Positions 10,301 through 20,900 of a stretch of 64,000 nt of DNA are shown here, one piece after another. Source of the DNA: Porites lobata (lineage: Eukaryota > Cnidaria > Anthozoa > Scleractinia > Poritidae). The position numbers and the translations under genes are program-made. Under the pieces are notes generated by a model. That model was not told the origin of the DNA. It saw nothing but the letters and a program-made list of their open reading frames with translations, and made no database searches. Each line of letters opens with the position of its first letter. The first letter of the stretch is position 1. The stretch lies in assembly GCA_942486035.1 (NCBI GenBank), contig CALNXK010000008.1:2532501-2596500 (forward strand). The letters run 5' to 3'.

Positions 10301-11951
10301 CGTATGGACTCGCTTAGTTGCTGCCGGCGCCGCAGGGATCATAGTCCTGTCCTTGTTTGTTATTGTTGTCTTGAGCTGTAGAAAAATGTGCAGGAAATGT
10401 GCCGAGAGAAAGGAGCTAAAACGGCTTGCATACGAAGGTATGTGAATGGTGGTCAACGCCGAGCCTCTCTACGGGTATTTCCGACGAACTTCGTCGATGG
10501 AAATCGCGACGATCGCTATCGACGAAACGACGATCTTGAGATTAAAGCGACGATCGCATTGCCGTTCTGATCAAGCTTAACAATTTAAGTCGTCCGATGA
10601 AAACAAAGCTAAAAGAATGTGCCGAAAAGTATGCTGCGCGTTCACAATTGTTTTGCTCTTTAATGTCGCAATTGCTCCTTTTTTATTTTCTCGTTTCCGT
10701 TTTGGTAGCTCGTTACCCTGTAATTCTCGCTGTGCGACGATTTCGGTGAAAATCCGACGATTTGATGGAAAACGCGCGACGAAAACGACGTCCGTAGGTA
10801 GCCAATGAGAGGCTCAACACCTATTACTAACCGTTTGTTAGACTCAGTCTTAACTATGGAAGGGCGTTTGCTCTAAAAGGTTCTAAAAGTCAGTCTGTAA
10901 AACTGCTTATGCTGTCAACTTGGTTGAGACAATCCAATCTTCAAATTCCACTTGTGCCAACAGAGGACTGTAATTGTGGAGAACTTGCCTCGTTGCGAAT
11001 TAGTGGTAATTAACAGCTGAAATATAGTATACAGTAAAAACCCGCGACTAAGAACCGCATTTTCCCAAGTTGGCCTCAACAGGTTTTGACATCAATGGCA
11101 TTTAGCACAAAATTAGGATATTTAGGTTTTTAAATAGGTTAGTATTTTCGGAAGATAAAATATATTGTGGCTAAGAAGTTGAGTGGTATTCAGCTTATTG
11201 CTTACATAAAACTCGCACATTGCAGTTGGAGTTATAAGACACCCATGTCTCCAAGAGGATCCTGAATGTTGACTTACCGAATTTGCCCAAGAGTACAGAA
11301 TTTTTTAAATATGGATTTTAGAAAATAAGAACGTGTTTCAAATTTTAGGCTAAACAGGTTCTTGTTCAGAGGGGGCCTAAAGGCACAAATATTTTAGTCT
11401 AACAGGTTCTTAAAAATCAAGTTCTTACTCGCGGATCTTTACTGTGTTTAAAGGTATCAGTAGCGCTAACTTAAATGGTCACTTGCGCACATTAAATCTT
11501 TACTCAGTTTTCATTTGGACAGTGACGAAGTCAGATCTTTCTCTTTGCAGAACAACTGATGTTTGCCGCTGGAATGTACGATCCTGATGCAATGTTCTTT
11601 GCTGAGGGAGAAATGGGTTACCCAGCTGACGAGATGTTTTACCCTGAGGAAATGGGTTATCTCCCAGAGGGAATGGAATATGTCCCTGACGGAATGGGAT
11701 TTCCTCCCGAGGGAATGGGATTTCTCCCCGACGGAATGGGATATCCCATGGATAATATGGGTTACACTGAGGACATGGTCTATGCTGATGAGATGGGCTA
11801 CAACAATGAGATGGGATACCCTGAGGAAATCTACGCGACCACCCCGACAGGCCCCATGGCGACAGGGGAAAATTTTGACCATGAGGTGCCACATACTTAT
11901 TACGAAGACGACGATGAAAATTCAGAAGGGGAGGGTCAGGTTGCCCCCTGA
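3166..11951 (+). CDS. LRR-EGF single-pass membrane protein with Met/Tyr-repeat tail
   Basis: There are eight exons: 3166-3344, 4082-4153, 4675-4844, 5619-5666, 7535-7810, 8886-9023, 10120-10437 and 11551-11951 (1602 nt, 533 residues). All junctions are GT-AG and in frame: phase 2 through the LRR exons and phase 1 through the EGF exons. Domains are a signal peptide (1-23), LRR N-cap (about 28-58), one 24-residue LRR (its own 72-nt exon), LRR C-cap with CDC...KC...LC (about 84-140), a short linker and four six-cysteine EGF-like modules. The last three EGF modules begin NINEC, EADEC and DVNEC, which fits calcium-binding EGF. A membrane segment (about 360-381) is followed by a basic anchor RKMCRKCAERKELKR. 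The cytoplasmic tail has 13 hexad/heptad repeats starting with Met (409-493), then an acidic end. The protein is probably a type I surface receptor or adhesion molecule. I know no named orthologue with this tail. It is divergent from a paralogous LRR gene at 2467. Confidence 0.85.
3715..3960. repeat. Dispersed repeat fragment in intron 1
   Basis: The segment AGGACAAGAGCGGCGAAGCT and the bases after it recur almost unchanged at 8618-8650 in a later intron of the same gene. The GC-rich body has no coding features of its own. The plus-strand open frame 3661-3969 is explained by this repeat. Confidence 0.5.
4225..4362. repeat. Foldback (MITE-like) element in intron 2
   Basis: The arms are inverted. 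The left has AATTATTGGACGAGGTTGAG...ATCGTGATTTGTCAGTG, and the right read on the minus strand has AATTATTGAACTCGGTTATC...TAGCGTGATTTGCCAGTG. The loop is short, so the transcript could form a hairpin of about 50 bp per arm. No target duplication was resolved. Confidence 0.6.
5690..5985. repeat. Purine/pyrimidine-skewed dispersed repeat
   Basis: A GGGAAAG/GAGAGAAAAAGGGAGAAG tract is followed by its pyrimidine-rich counterpart CTCTTCTTCCTCTCCCTTTTC, so the region can fold back. A similar purine-rich stretch occurs at 38625-38700. The open frames at 5615-5803 and 5722-5988 are low-complexity products of this repeat. Confidence 0.4.
8072..8264. repeat. Foldback element in an intron of the LRR-EGF gene
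   Basis: ACTACAACTACCAGAATCC (left arm) is inverted as GAATTCTGGTAGTTGTAGT (right arm). The outer parts also pair: ATAGGACAATTGCACGACG on the left against ATAGGCAATTTTCACGATG on the minus strand of the right. No protein is encoded, and no duplication could be fixed. Confidence 0.6.
9110..9384 (-). mobile_element. tRNA-derived SINE (minus strand)
   Basis: Read on the minus strand, the head resembles a tRNA with an A box (TGGCGCAGTGGCGAGTG) and a B box (GGTTCAAGTCCCGG). A unique body and an A/T-rich tail follow (ctaaataagtagctaaataa on the plus strand, 9115-9140). A diverged copy of the same body lies at 50036-50195, also minus. It lies in an intron of the LRR-EGF gene and is not a functional tRNA, because the stems do not close. 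Confidence 0.75.
10458..10819. repeat. CGACGA-rich dispersed repeat with inverted ends
   Basis: The ends GCCGAGCCTCTC (left) and, on the minus strand, GTTGAGCCTCTC (right) are inverted. The centre is a run of CGACGA words. GAGATTAAAGCGACGATCGC and the following bases recur in diverged form at 36519-36570, in intron 1 of the WDR20-like gene. No target duplication was resolved. Confidence 0.4.
11029..11455. repeat. MITE-like element before the last exon of the LRR-EGF gene
   Basis: The left end TACAGTAAAAACCCGCGA, followed by CTAAGAAC, is inverted at the right end (minus strand: ACAGTAAAGATCCGCGAGTAAGAAC). A solitary diverged end lies at 50862-50925 in SCFD1. The element stops about 100 bp before the acceptor of exon 8. 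The ends resemble Tc1/mariner-type MITEs, but a TA duplication could not be proved. Confidence 0.55.
11574..11828 (+). repeat. In-frame coding tandem repeat (13 Met-initiated units)
   Basis: This segment of the last LRR-EGF exon encodes 13 consecutive six- or seven-residue units, each beginning with Met. Most have an aromatic residue at position 3 and an acidic residue near the end (for example MGYLPEG, MEYVPDG, MGFPPEG, MGFLPDG, MGYTED, MGYNNE). At DNA level the units share GGAATGGGAT-like words but are diverged, so expansion is not recent throughout. The long minus-strand frames here are antisense shadows. Confidence 0.85.
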
Positions 11952-12276
11952 CCTGATCTGCGCTGACGGAACTTATTCCTGAAACTGTAAAAGTTTGCTC
12001 TACGAATATCTTTTGTCTCATGACTACAGGTTTTTGCTTTTCCTTTTCAGTCATTATGAAACCAAAACCCAGACTGTGTCCCTAAATCTACAAAATGAAG
12101 ATTTCATTTGATTCTTTATAACTTACTTTTCTGAAAAATGATTGAGTTGCTCAAAGAACTTCCTTCGCCTGATGACTTAACACTAAAAAAAACTAATATG
12201 GTACAACAGTTCGTAATAGTTTTTCCTTTTGCTTTCTAAGGCGTTAATTAGAGACAAAAAAAACAACAAACTACGA

Positions 12277-12282
12277 AATAAA
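12277..12282 (+). terminator. Possible polyadenylation signal of the LRR-EGF gene
   Basis: AATAAA occurs 326 bp after the TGA at 11949-11951. It is the first canonical hexamer I noticed downstream on this strand. The cleavage site is unknown. Confidence 0.35.
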
Positions 12283-12299
12283 GTTGACGTCATGTGAGG

Positions 12300-14950
12300 T
12301 GGACCTCTTTTTTTAAGGTCTCTTAAAGAAGGGAGAAATTCCCCTTGACACACATAAGGGGAAGAAGTTACCACTGAGTCTTACTTGAACGAAGGGGAAT
12401 TGACCGGCTTCCTATTTAACACTGAAACAGTGCAATAATTTAAAAGCTGACAAAATTAAGAAAGATGGTAGATTTTAAGCTCGGTGAAGACATGAGAAAT
12501 GATATAATCAGCATGTTACGAGTATGGGACAAAGAAAGAACCTGAGTCCCCGACAGGAATTAAACTTATGACCTTCCGTAAACCGGCAGCTATAAACAAG
12601 TTTTGATTCAGCTTTAAAGGATAATTTAGACAGAAAAAGGTTATCTTCTAGATGTGTTTAAGACAGGACCGTAAATGCTCGAATTAGCGCCCTTCAAATA
12701 AGCGCCCCACAGGGCGTTTCTCGTTTCCCCGGGATGAGGTGATCTACCCGTATTCACATTTACAGGTTAGGGTCTTGATCGGGTCACGATTAAATAAGCG
12801 CCGGGCGCTCGTTCGAGCGTTGTTGACACGACTCACAACGTGTAAACAAATTCCCAGCTTATACGAATGTTAGTGTCGGTTGTACTCATGGTGACAAATC
12901 ACACGCAGTAACTGCCGCATGGTTAGCTCAGTTGGGAGACCGCCGGTCTCCCTGGCCGGACTCAGGGTATTTAAATAAATGAGGAGAATGTGCTGCCTTT
13001 ACAATGACATCTGCAAACGGTTTGACTTTCTAGACTTCACGGATAAGAACAAAAACTGTAGGTCCAGTCTCACAGCACTTTCACTTATCCGGTTCTTGTG
13101 GGACGTAAAAGAACCCACACAACTGTTCAAAAAGAGTAGGGAACGTAGACCCCAGTGGTTTGACCGGCCTCTCCTGGCCTCGGTGGGTTATCTATAAGGA
13201 CACACTTAAACGGGAGCTCCGCTCTGTTGTGTGTTCCACACCATATGGTAGAAGTGGTTGAATAAATAGATCAATAAATTAAAAGCTGCATGACCTAATT
13301 TGCTCGTAATATTTACTCTAAACACAGTATGATCAAACAAATGTGGAGGAAAAATATTTATTTTTCAGCTTTCTTTTCTTCATAACATTCCCATCTCTCC
13401 AACTAGTGTATGGGGATGAAGAAATGACAGGATCACAACGACAAGATTCACAAAGGGAATCACGTGTTATCTTACCAAAATATTTAGCATAATTTCTTAA
13501 CAAATGAACAATACGAAACGAATCTGTACAGTTAACAAACTCTTCACATAACAGGTTCAAGCTCTCATCACTTTTGGGCTGCATGACAAAACGTTTCACA
13601 CATAGCTTCAACTTATAGCTAAGGCCTGGTTTTCATGAAGGTACGGTTAAACCAGAAAAACAAAAATGTGCAACTTGCTTTGCATCGTTGCTGCAAAACG
13701 AGTTGAATAGCTAACACCACCCACGAATCAAACCTGTCTTGCAACAAAGAAATTTGAGAGTAGTTCCACGTTTTGCAACAAAATCTGTACATGTTGCGCG
13801 TTTTACCAGCGCTTTGCAGCAAGTGACGTAACTCCCGTGAATGGCGCGACTCTCGCGTAATTTTATCCAATCAGAAGTCAGTATTCACGCAACTTACAAC
13901 AACCTGATCTGTTGCACGATAGGTTTGAACTAGCTTTTTACCTCATTTTGCAGTAATGTTACAAACAAGTTGCACGTTTTTGTAGTCTGTTTTACCGTAG
14001 CTTAATTTTAATTGTCTTCACCTTCCAGGTCATCGCAAAACGCGTCTCAGATGATTGAGACAATTTCATGGAGAAACCTCTGATTTAAGGCCACATGATC
14101 TGGTTAATTGTGGAATTGTAATCAGCTGAAGAGCCCTTGAATTTATCTGTACGCTGGTATTAATGTCATAACCGGATCATCTTGATTTTTCCCCCAAAAA
14201 ACAAGGTGTTCCAGATGATTGCAACGATTATGTGCGAACCACATCTAACTGTAGCATGGCCTAACTTAGTGTATCTTCAAACGTAAGGTTCTTTTATGTC
14301 TAATATAACATTTCTATATCAGCTTTTACTTCTACTTTTGAATGTGAGTGATAAAATGGTGGATCTTACATTCAAATCGCACCTAATGAGAGAGGAACTG
14401 TCAAGTAAAGTTTGCGAAATATAAAGTTCACTAAGTTCGCAAAATTAAGTTAACTTTTGTGAACAAAGACTATCTAAAATCAACAAAGGATAGCTAAGAA
14501 ATGGCGAAGGAATATAAAATGGGCATCAAATATTTTCAAGGATGTTCAATTCAAAATACTTCCTTACCCTCCTCTAATATGGTCTCTTGACTTTTTCTTT
14601 CTCTGACTAGTTCTTATGTAATTTTTTATCGTCTTTATACGAGTAGCCTCTTTGAAAAGTTAAAAATTTTGAAAATCATGAAATTTACTGGAGGAAAATC
14701 AAAATAAACCACTTGTCACAGAAAGCAATAACAGTGGTGTCATCCTATTGCATTTATCATTTACAGACAAATAGAACTTAAATCGGTGTTCAGAATCTAA
14801 TGGATAACAATTACATACAATGTACCTTCATCTTATGAAACCAAAACTTGCCGTCTGAGAGTTTTATGCAAAGAGATTGACCATCACTTGAAATTCAATT
14901 CCAAATTTTCTTCAAGTTTTCAAAGATCTATACTTTTGTATATTAATTTC
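12300..14950. other. Intergenic region between convergent LRR-EGF and ACTR2 genes
   Basis: No exon was recognised. The region holds a segment with GCGCC words near 12672-12800 (CTCGAATTAGCGCCCTTCAAATAAGCGCC), a tRNA-derived SINE at 12918-13283, and a TTGCAACA-rich dispersed repeat at about 13620-14000. Open frames at 12979-13197, 13333-13611 and 13619-13870 fall within or beside these repeats and lack domains. Confidence 0.5.
12918..13283 (+). mobile_element. tRNA-derived SINE (plus strand)
   Basis: The head GGTTAGCTCAGTTGGGAG is a good A box. The B box is decayed. The body runs through a CATATGGTAGAAGTGGTTG segment and ends in an AATAAATAGATCAATAAATT tail at 13262-13281. The open frame 12979-13197 lies in the body and is not a gene. 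Confidence 0.65.
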
Positions 14951-17900
14951 CTAGCCAACCTTAACTCCTAACTTCTCTAGAACCTTTATTCCTTTCTCTT
15001 GATATTCCTCTCTCGTCATCCAGAATCCCTCCTTGTCTTTCATAATGTCTGCCAGAACAGCCCCACCCAAAAAGACCATGTGTTTTCTCCTGGGTGGATC
15101 TTCAATACGGATTTTAAATTTCTGCAAGGAAATTAAATGTTAAGTTATATACGGTGGGAAATGAAACTCCCAAGCAACAATGAACCTCTAAAATAGTAAC
15201 TGTCAAATTTCTCCTCACAGTATTAAGACATAATCAAGGAAAGAAGTCATGAGATTTAAGGCAATGATCCCCCAAAATCTGTTGTATATATCATTTGGCA
15301 TCTTCTCTCAACTTACTCCATAAAAAAAATTTCTGGAAGTCAGTTAGAAGAATTTGCGTTTTGATATCAATTGGGGTTTAAACAGTTAAGAGGCTGATAA
15401 CTTACCGACAACTTAGTGGTATCTCCCTTGAGTACACGTTCAAGATACAACTGTTTAATTTCCCTCTCTAGTCTGCTCGGCAGCCCAGGATACATAGTAC
15501 TGCCACCTGACAGTACAATATGCTTGTAAAACTCTGCTCTTGTATCAATATCTGCTGCCTGGATAGTGTTGAAGAGAAGCTCAGCCACACCAACACCCTC
15601 AATGTTGATTAGATGGGGTTGGAAAAGGGCTTCAGGTGCTTCAAATCGCTCTCCACTCAGTTTCACTATTCGGCCATCAGGGAGCTAAAGATGAAACCGC
15701 AAGCATGAGAGTGAAAATGAATCACTGACCAGTTTTGTGTTAACACCTTGTAGCGTTACTAATGACATAATAATTATGTCATTATTATTTTAACCATTAA
15801 AAAACAACAGCAACAAAATGGGCTGCAGGGGTTTCAATAAACTTAAAATAGACAGCTTGTTTAGGTAGAGTACCGGATAGTATCAACAAGGTTTGAAATA
15901 ATATTTCTTTGAAAATAACATTAAAGTAGCCACCTTCTCTGAGAAAGGAAGACAACAATTTCCCCTGGCTGACAGGAGTTGGTGCAAAAAAAAAGATTCT
16001 GTCTGGCTCTTAAGCTTCAAATATTCACTCCGGGATGCTTTAAGTGAACATCACTCATTCACTTTTCCCATTTTTGCTTACATAATTATAAAAAAGTAAC
16101 AATGGTTATTATTTTTTTATCATAACACAATGAAGTAATTCCTTACTGTGTACTGTTCCACAAGAACTGTTGTCTCCAAAGCAAGTTTCTGTTCCTGTTC
16201 TATGTTGTATCTAAGAATGCAAACCAAACAACATACCTTATGTAACAACAAGTCTACTTGAAAGGCCAGTGGGTTTTATTATGGACTTTGAGTGTCAATG
16301 TATTTAGCACAAAAGTACTAATCGGGGACATTATTTTTATGTCTTCTACTGGAGATGGGGCCATCATTTTACAAAGTCATCTTAGCCATGTGAAGGTCTA
16401 GCCATTTGCAGGGCAAAGGCGGTACCTTCATTTTCCAGTTATTTTCTGATTAGTGGTCCACTCTTGAAAATCGAACCCACTACCAACAGTCAAGCACTCT
16501 ACTGACTGAGCTAATCCTGCCGTGGTTCAATTGAGTGACTTGCTATTTCTAAAACCAATATCCGAAAAATTTAAAGAAAAAAATTACTGAAAGTAAAATA
16601 CATGTAAGCATTTCAAAATTAGTTGGCATGCAGAGTAGAAAGTGTAAGGGAGGAACCATCTTGCTATATGGTTATGCTATAAACATGGTGTTCTAAGACA
16701 CAAATCCTTGCAATTTATTTTTTTCCTCAGAGCTCTACTTTACATCTTTTATACAGAACAATCTACAAGGGAGAGATTAACGTACAGGTGTATGATAGTT
16801 TAGCAGCATAATAGTTTTATAAAATGTTAATTACGCCCTTTTATTTAAAAATCATCTAATTTAATACAACATTAACAATACAAATTTGCAGTTTGTTAGG
16901 ACAAATACAACATTCTAATGGTTCATATCATTCCTGCAGAGGAGCTTACCCAACATAACAGAGCTTCTCCTTCATCATGCGAACAGTTTCAAAATCAGCT
17001 GTATGGTTAAATGCATATCCTCTCAGCAGAAGGAGCTTAAAATCCATAAAAAAATTCTCATTAGTCATTATCACCTCAGAAAAGTTTCATGGTGTTTATT
17101 GAGATGTATTGTAGTTTTTCAAGTTTTAGGAGCAGATCCATTTGACGAGTCTTGCAACCAGAACTAAACTGATAGCACAAGATCACAAACTACTGCATGA
17201 TATCCTCAACAGACTGCTGTAGATAGCATTACCTTAATGAGGTACTTGGTGATATCACGACCAGCGATGTCAAGTCTGCGAGTGAGGTGAGGAAGAGCAA
17301 AGCCTTCGTATACAGGACAGATATGGGTCACTCCATCCCCTGAGTCTATCACAACACCTGTTAACAATCCTAAGAAAAAAAAACAGAAAGATCACAGTTG
17401 ACTCTCTCTTAACAGACACCTCTATAATACAGACATCTCAGTAAAACTGATATGCATAGAGTTGGTCCCTGCCTTTCTTTACTCCCTTTATTTGAACCTC
17501 TTGTAAACAAGACATTCATCTTAGACAGACACATAGTACTGATCCTAAAGGTGTCTGTCTTAGAGACAGTTGACTGTACTATGCCAATAAACGCAAACAC
17601 CTTTTACTCTTTATTGATCTCTGTAAGAATCCTACAACTCTTTTCTAGAGGAGCATATCAAGAGTTTCATATGATCTCTTTAAAACATGAGTTTAAACAG
17701 CTAACAAAAATAATTCTGCCACAGAAAGCCCTAACCCCACAAAAAAGGAAAGCCTTCAGCACTTAAAAGAAAAAATTTCTTAAACTAAAAATTTTTCTTA
17801 TTGAAGGGCTGCATGCCAAAAGAAGGGACCCTGTTCTTGCAGGCAATCTTAGGCAGGGATATAGGTAGGAGTAGGCTGCTTGCAAATTTCACCAGATGAA

Positions 17901-20900
17901 AGAGTGCTAACCACTGACTCAAATTTCCCTGGAAAACAAAGAGATGGGGAAATTTTGAAGGTGTAGTTAAGTAACAAGCTGGCTTGACTGATACATAAGC
18001 CTGCTTAGCCCTCCCCTAGCTACATCCCTGCTTGGGACCACCAGTAAGTATCCTTAAAAGTAAGAGTTCGTATATTGTGGAGAGTTGATTTCCGTCAGTT
18101 GTCTGTACATTATTTTAGCTGGGAACACTGTAATAAGCTCATGTCTGCATTATCAGGAGGTCTGTAATAGCAAGGTTTCCTCCACAAGACAAGAGTTGAC
18201 TGTAAATGGCTTGAATTCTGTTTCAGACTCAGACTTGGCCTAGTCCCTAGGCCTCATTATTATGCGCTGCCGATGCGTTTCCGGTCACATGGTCCGAGAA
18301 AGTTTTTGAAGCCTAGACAAACTCGGAGAAGTGAGACATTTTGTCTCACTTGGGGCGGAGCTTTTGGAAGCGGGCGAGCTGTCAATAACTTTTCCGCGCT
18401 GATAAAAGATGTCCAGCAGCCATGGAGAGTACAGAGGATAAAGAGTTAAACTGGGCATTTTTATTCTATGCACGTTTTCATTGTTGAAAGTCCTTTGGCC
18501 TTTCTTTTTCATTTATCTCATTAAACTAATTTGAACTTTATTTCATCTCAAAAACTATTTGTGGCTAAGCAAAACGGCGTCGCAAAAAAATTATTTGATC
18601 AAGAATCAGAGGGTAACCTAAGGAAATAAGTTTATATTTATTCTTGGATATGAAAAGCTATCTTTCGTTTCTCTATTTTCGCTTGCTCCTATAAATTTCT
18701 CATTATCATTTCCCTTCGAAATATTTTATGTAATTTAATTTTTGGATTTGGAAGCTTATCAAACTAATTGGACAGGCTGTTGAATTTGGTCTCTAAATTT
18801 GGTAGAATGTCAACAAACTACTGTTTCAAATCTTTTCATCAATAAAGAAATATCATTTTAATGGTTCATTTGAAAATGAACTGAAAGAGAAATTACTTCC
18901 ATGTTATACCGTAGAATTCTTTCCGATTCAAAGTAATATTTTTGTTCTTTGATAACAGAAACCAGGTTAGTGCTGATCTTTAAGCGAAGGATATTCACGT
19001 GCAAAGCTATTTATAGATTTGAACATGGGAACTTTTCAAAGATGCAAAAATGCTCACGCATGTGCACTCCGAGATTGTCTAGGCGTCTCCCGGCCTTTTG
19101 TCTCGGATACGTCACCGAAATGCATTGACCGAGAGGGCTTGGAAAGACGCCGTATAGGGACTAAGCAAACTCAGACTTTCACTTTGTCCCACTGACCTGG
19201 TGCAAACATGGCCACTGGTCTTACTATAATATTCTTTAGTTGACATTAGCATTACTATTAAACGTCATCCTCAAGATCAAAATTCACAAGCACAACCGAC
19301 TTTAGCAAAGCCTGTTTTAATTTAAACACAAGATCTTAATCTATTGGCCCTTTTTGCACTTGGTCTTCATGTATTCTCATGACCAGGATTTGAGCCAGGC
19401 CGTGCCATTGTGCCAATCCCGCACTGCAATTGGAATTGTCCCTTTAAAAAACGGCCCCTTCAAAATTTAGGGAAAAAACTCGAAACGAAGCACACACGAA
19501 GAGATTTATTTCAGTACAGAAATTGCAAGCTGAAACAGAACATGGAAAATATATTTTATCGCACCTTTAAAGTTCATTCCAAAGTTACGCTTCAGTCACA
19601 CGCTACTGCTATTTTTGTCGGAAATCTTAGACAGGGCTTCTGATTCTTCGCGTGGTCGCGGAGCCGCGAAATTCACAAAAACACGAAAAATACCGCGAAA
19701 TTCGGTAGAAATCTTATCAAATACATGTCTGTAAAACATATTTGAAACTTATTTCAGCTATAGCAGCTATTTACTTGCCGTAAACTTGCAAATTTATCTT
19801 GGAACTTCGTCACTGAAACATGCAAACAGATTATGTTGCGAAAAACTGGGCACTAGCCATGATGTTAAAGGCTTTGCCATTGGTTCATTTCTGGAGTGTA
19901 TTGTTGTTGAAAGAGCAAATGATGAGCTCTGTTACAAAAACGTTAAAAAGGCTGGTCTGATCAGCGCAAAACCGATCGATTTCTAGCGAAATATGCCTTG
20001 AAAATAACCACAAAATTGGCCGTTTTTTACCGATTGCTTTTCGGCGAAGTTTGCCCCGAAAACTCCCGCGCAATCAGCTGATTTTTCCGCGAATTTGTCC
20101 CTAAAAATCCCGCGAAATTTGACTTTTTGTTCCGAGACCTATCAGAAGCCCTGCTAAGAAGACAAACCCCTTTGCATCAGCAGAAGGGTGTACAAATTTC
20201 TGTCCCCCTAAAAATGAAAATGTCCCCCAAAAATTTAGCCAAGGGGACAAATTGTCCCCCAGTGATCAAATCCTAGCTCAAACCCTGCTCATGACCTAAT
20301 GAAGACAACATCTTTGCCACATTTTTTTTTTGTCACAGCTTACTGTATTATTCTTGTGGTTTGCTAGTCTATGTTTGGTGACCCCCCAATGGTCTCCCCA
20401 TCAGATGATGGTTGAAGAATAAGTGCAGATATTCTATACTGGTGACATTTTCAAATGATCTCCTATATGACAGAGTTAAGGCATTTTGTTGAGACAAGAT
20501 CAGTGAAGGTGTTCTTTTGCTAATGACACTTCACGACACTCACTCTACTGACCTTGAGCATAAAGAGTTAATACGGCTTGGATGGCAATGTATACTCCAT
20601 CAAACTGATAGTTTTCAAACATAACCTGTAACAATAAAAGAAAGGATTTCAGGAAACAAACCAGAATTTTGAAAGATTTTTAACCTCCAGAGTAAAATCT
20701 AGTACCTTAGATGTATAATTAACAATTACTATCGAATGAGGCTGAGTATCATCTGAAGAATTATTGAGATTGAGGACGGTGTTATAATGATAACACCCCC
20801 TGAGATCTCTATAATTCATCAGATGATATGAAAGCCGACTTCAATAATATTGTTTTATTACTCATTCAAAATAATTCCTAGTTTTGAAACAAGCTAAAAT

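Noticed and set aside
11500..12054. 184-codon minus-strand open frame
   Set aside because: It is the antisense shadow of the repetitive last exon of the LRR-EGF gene.
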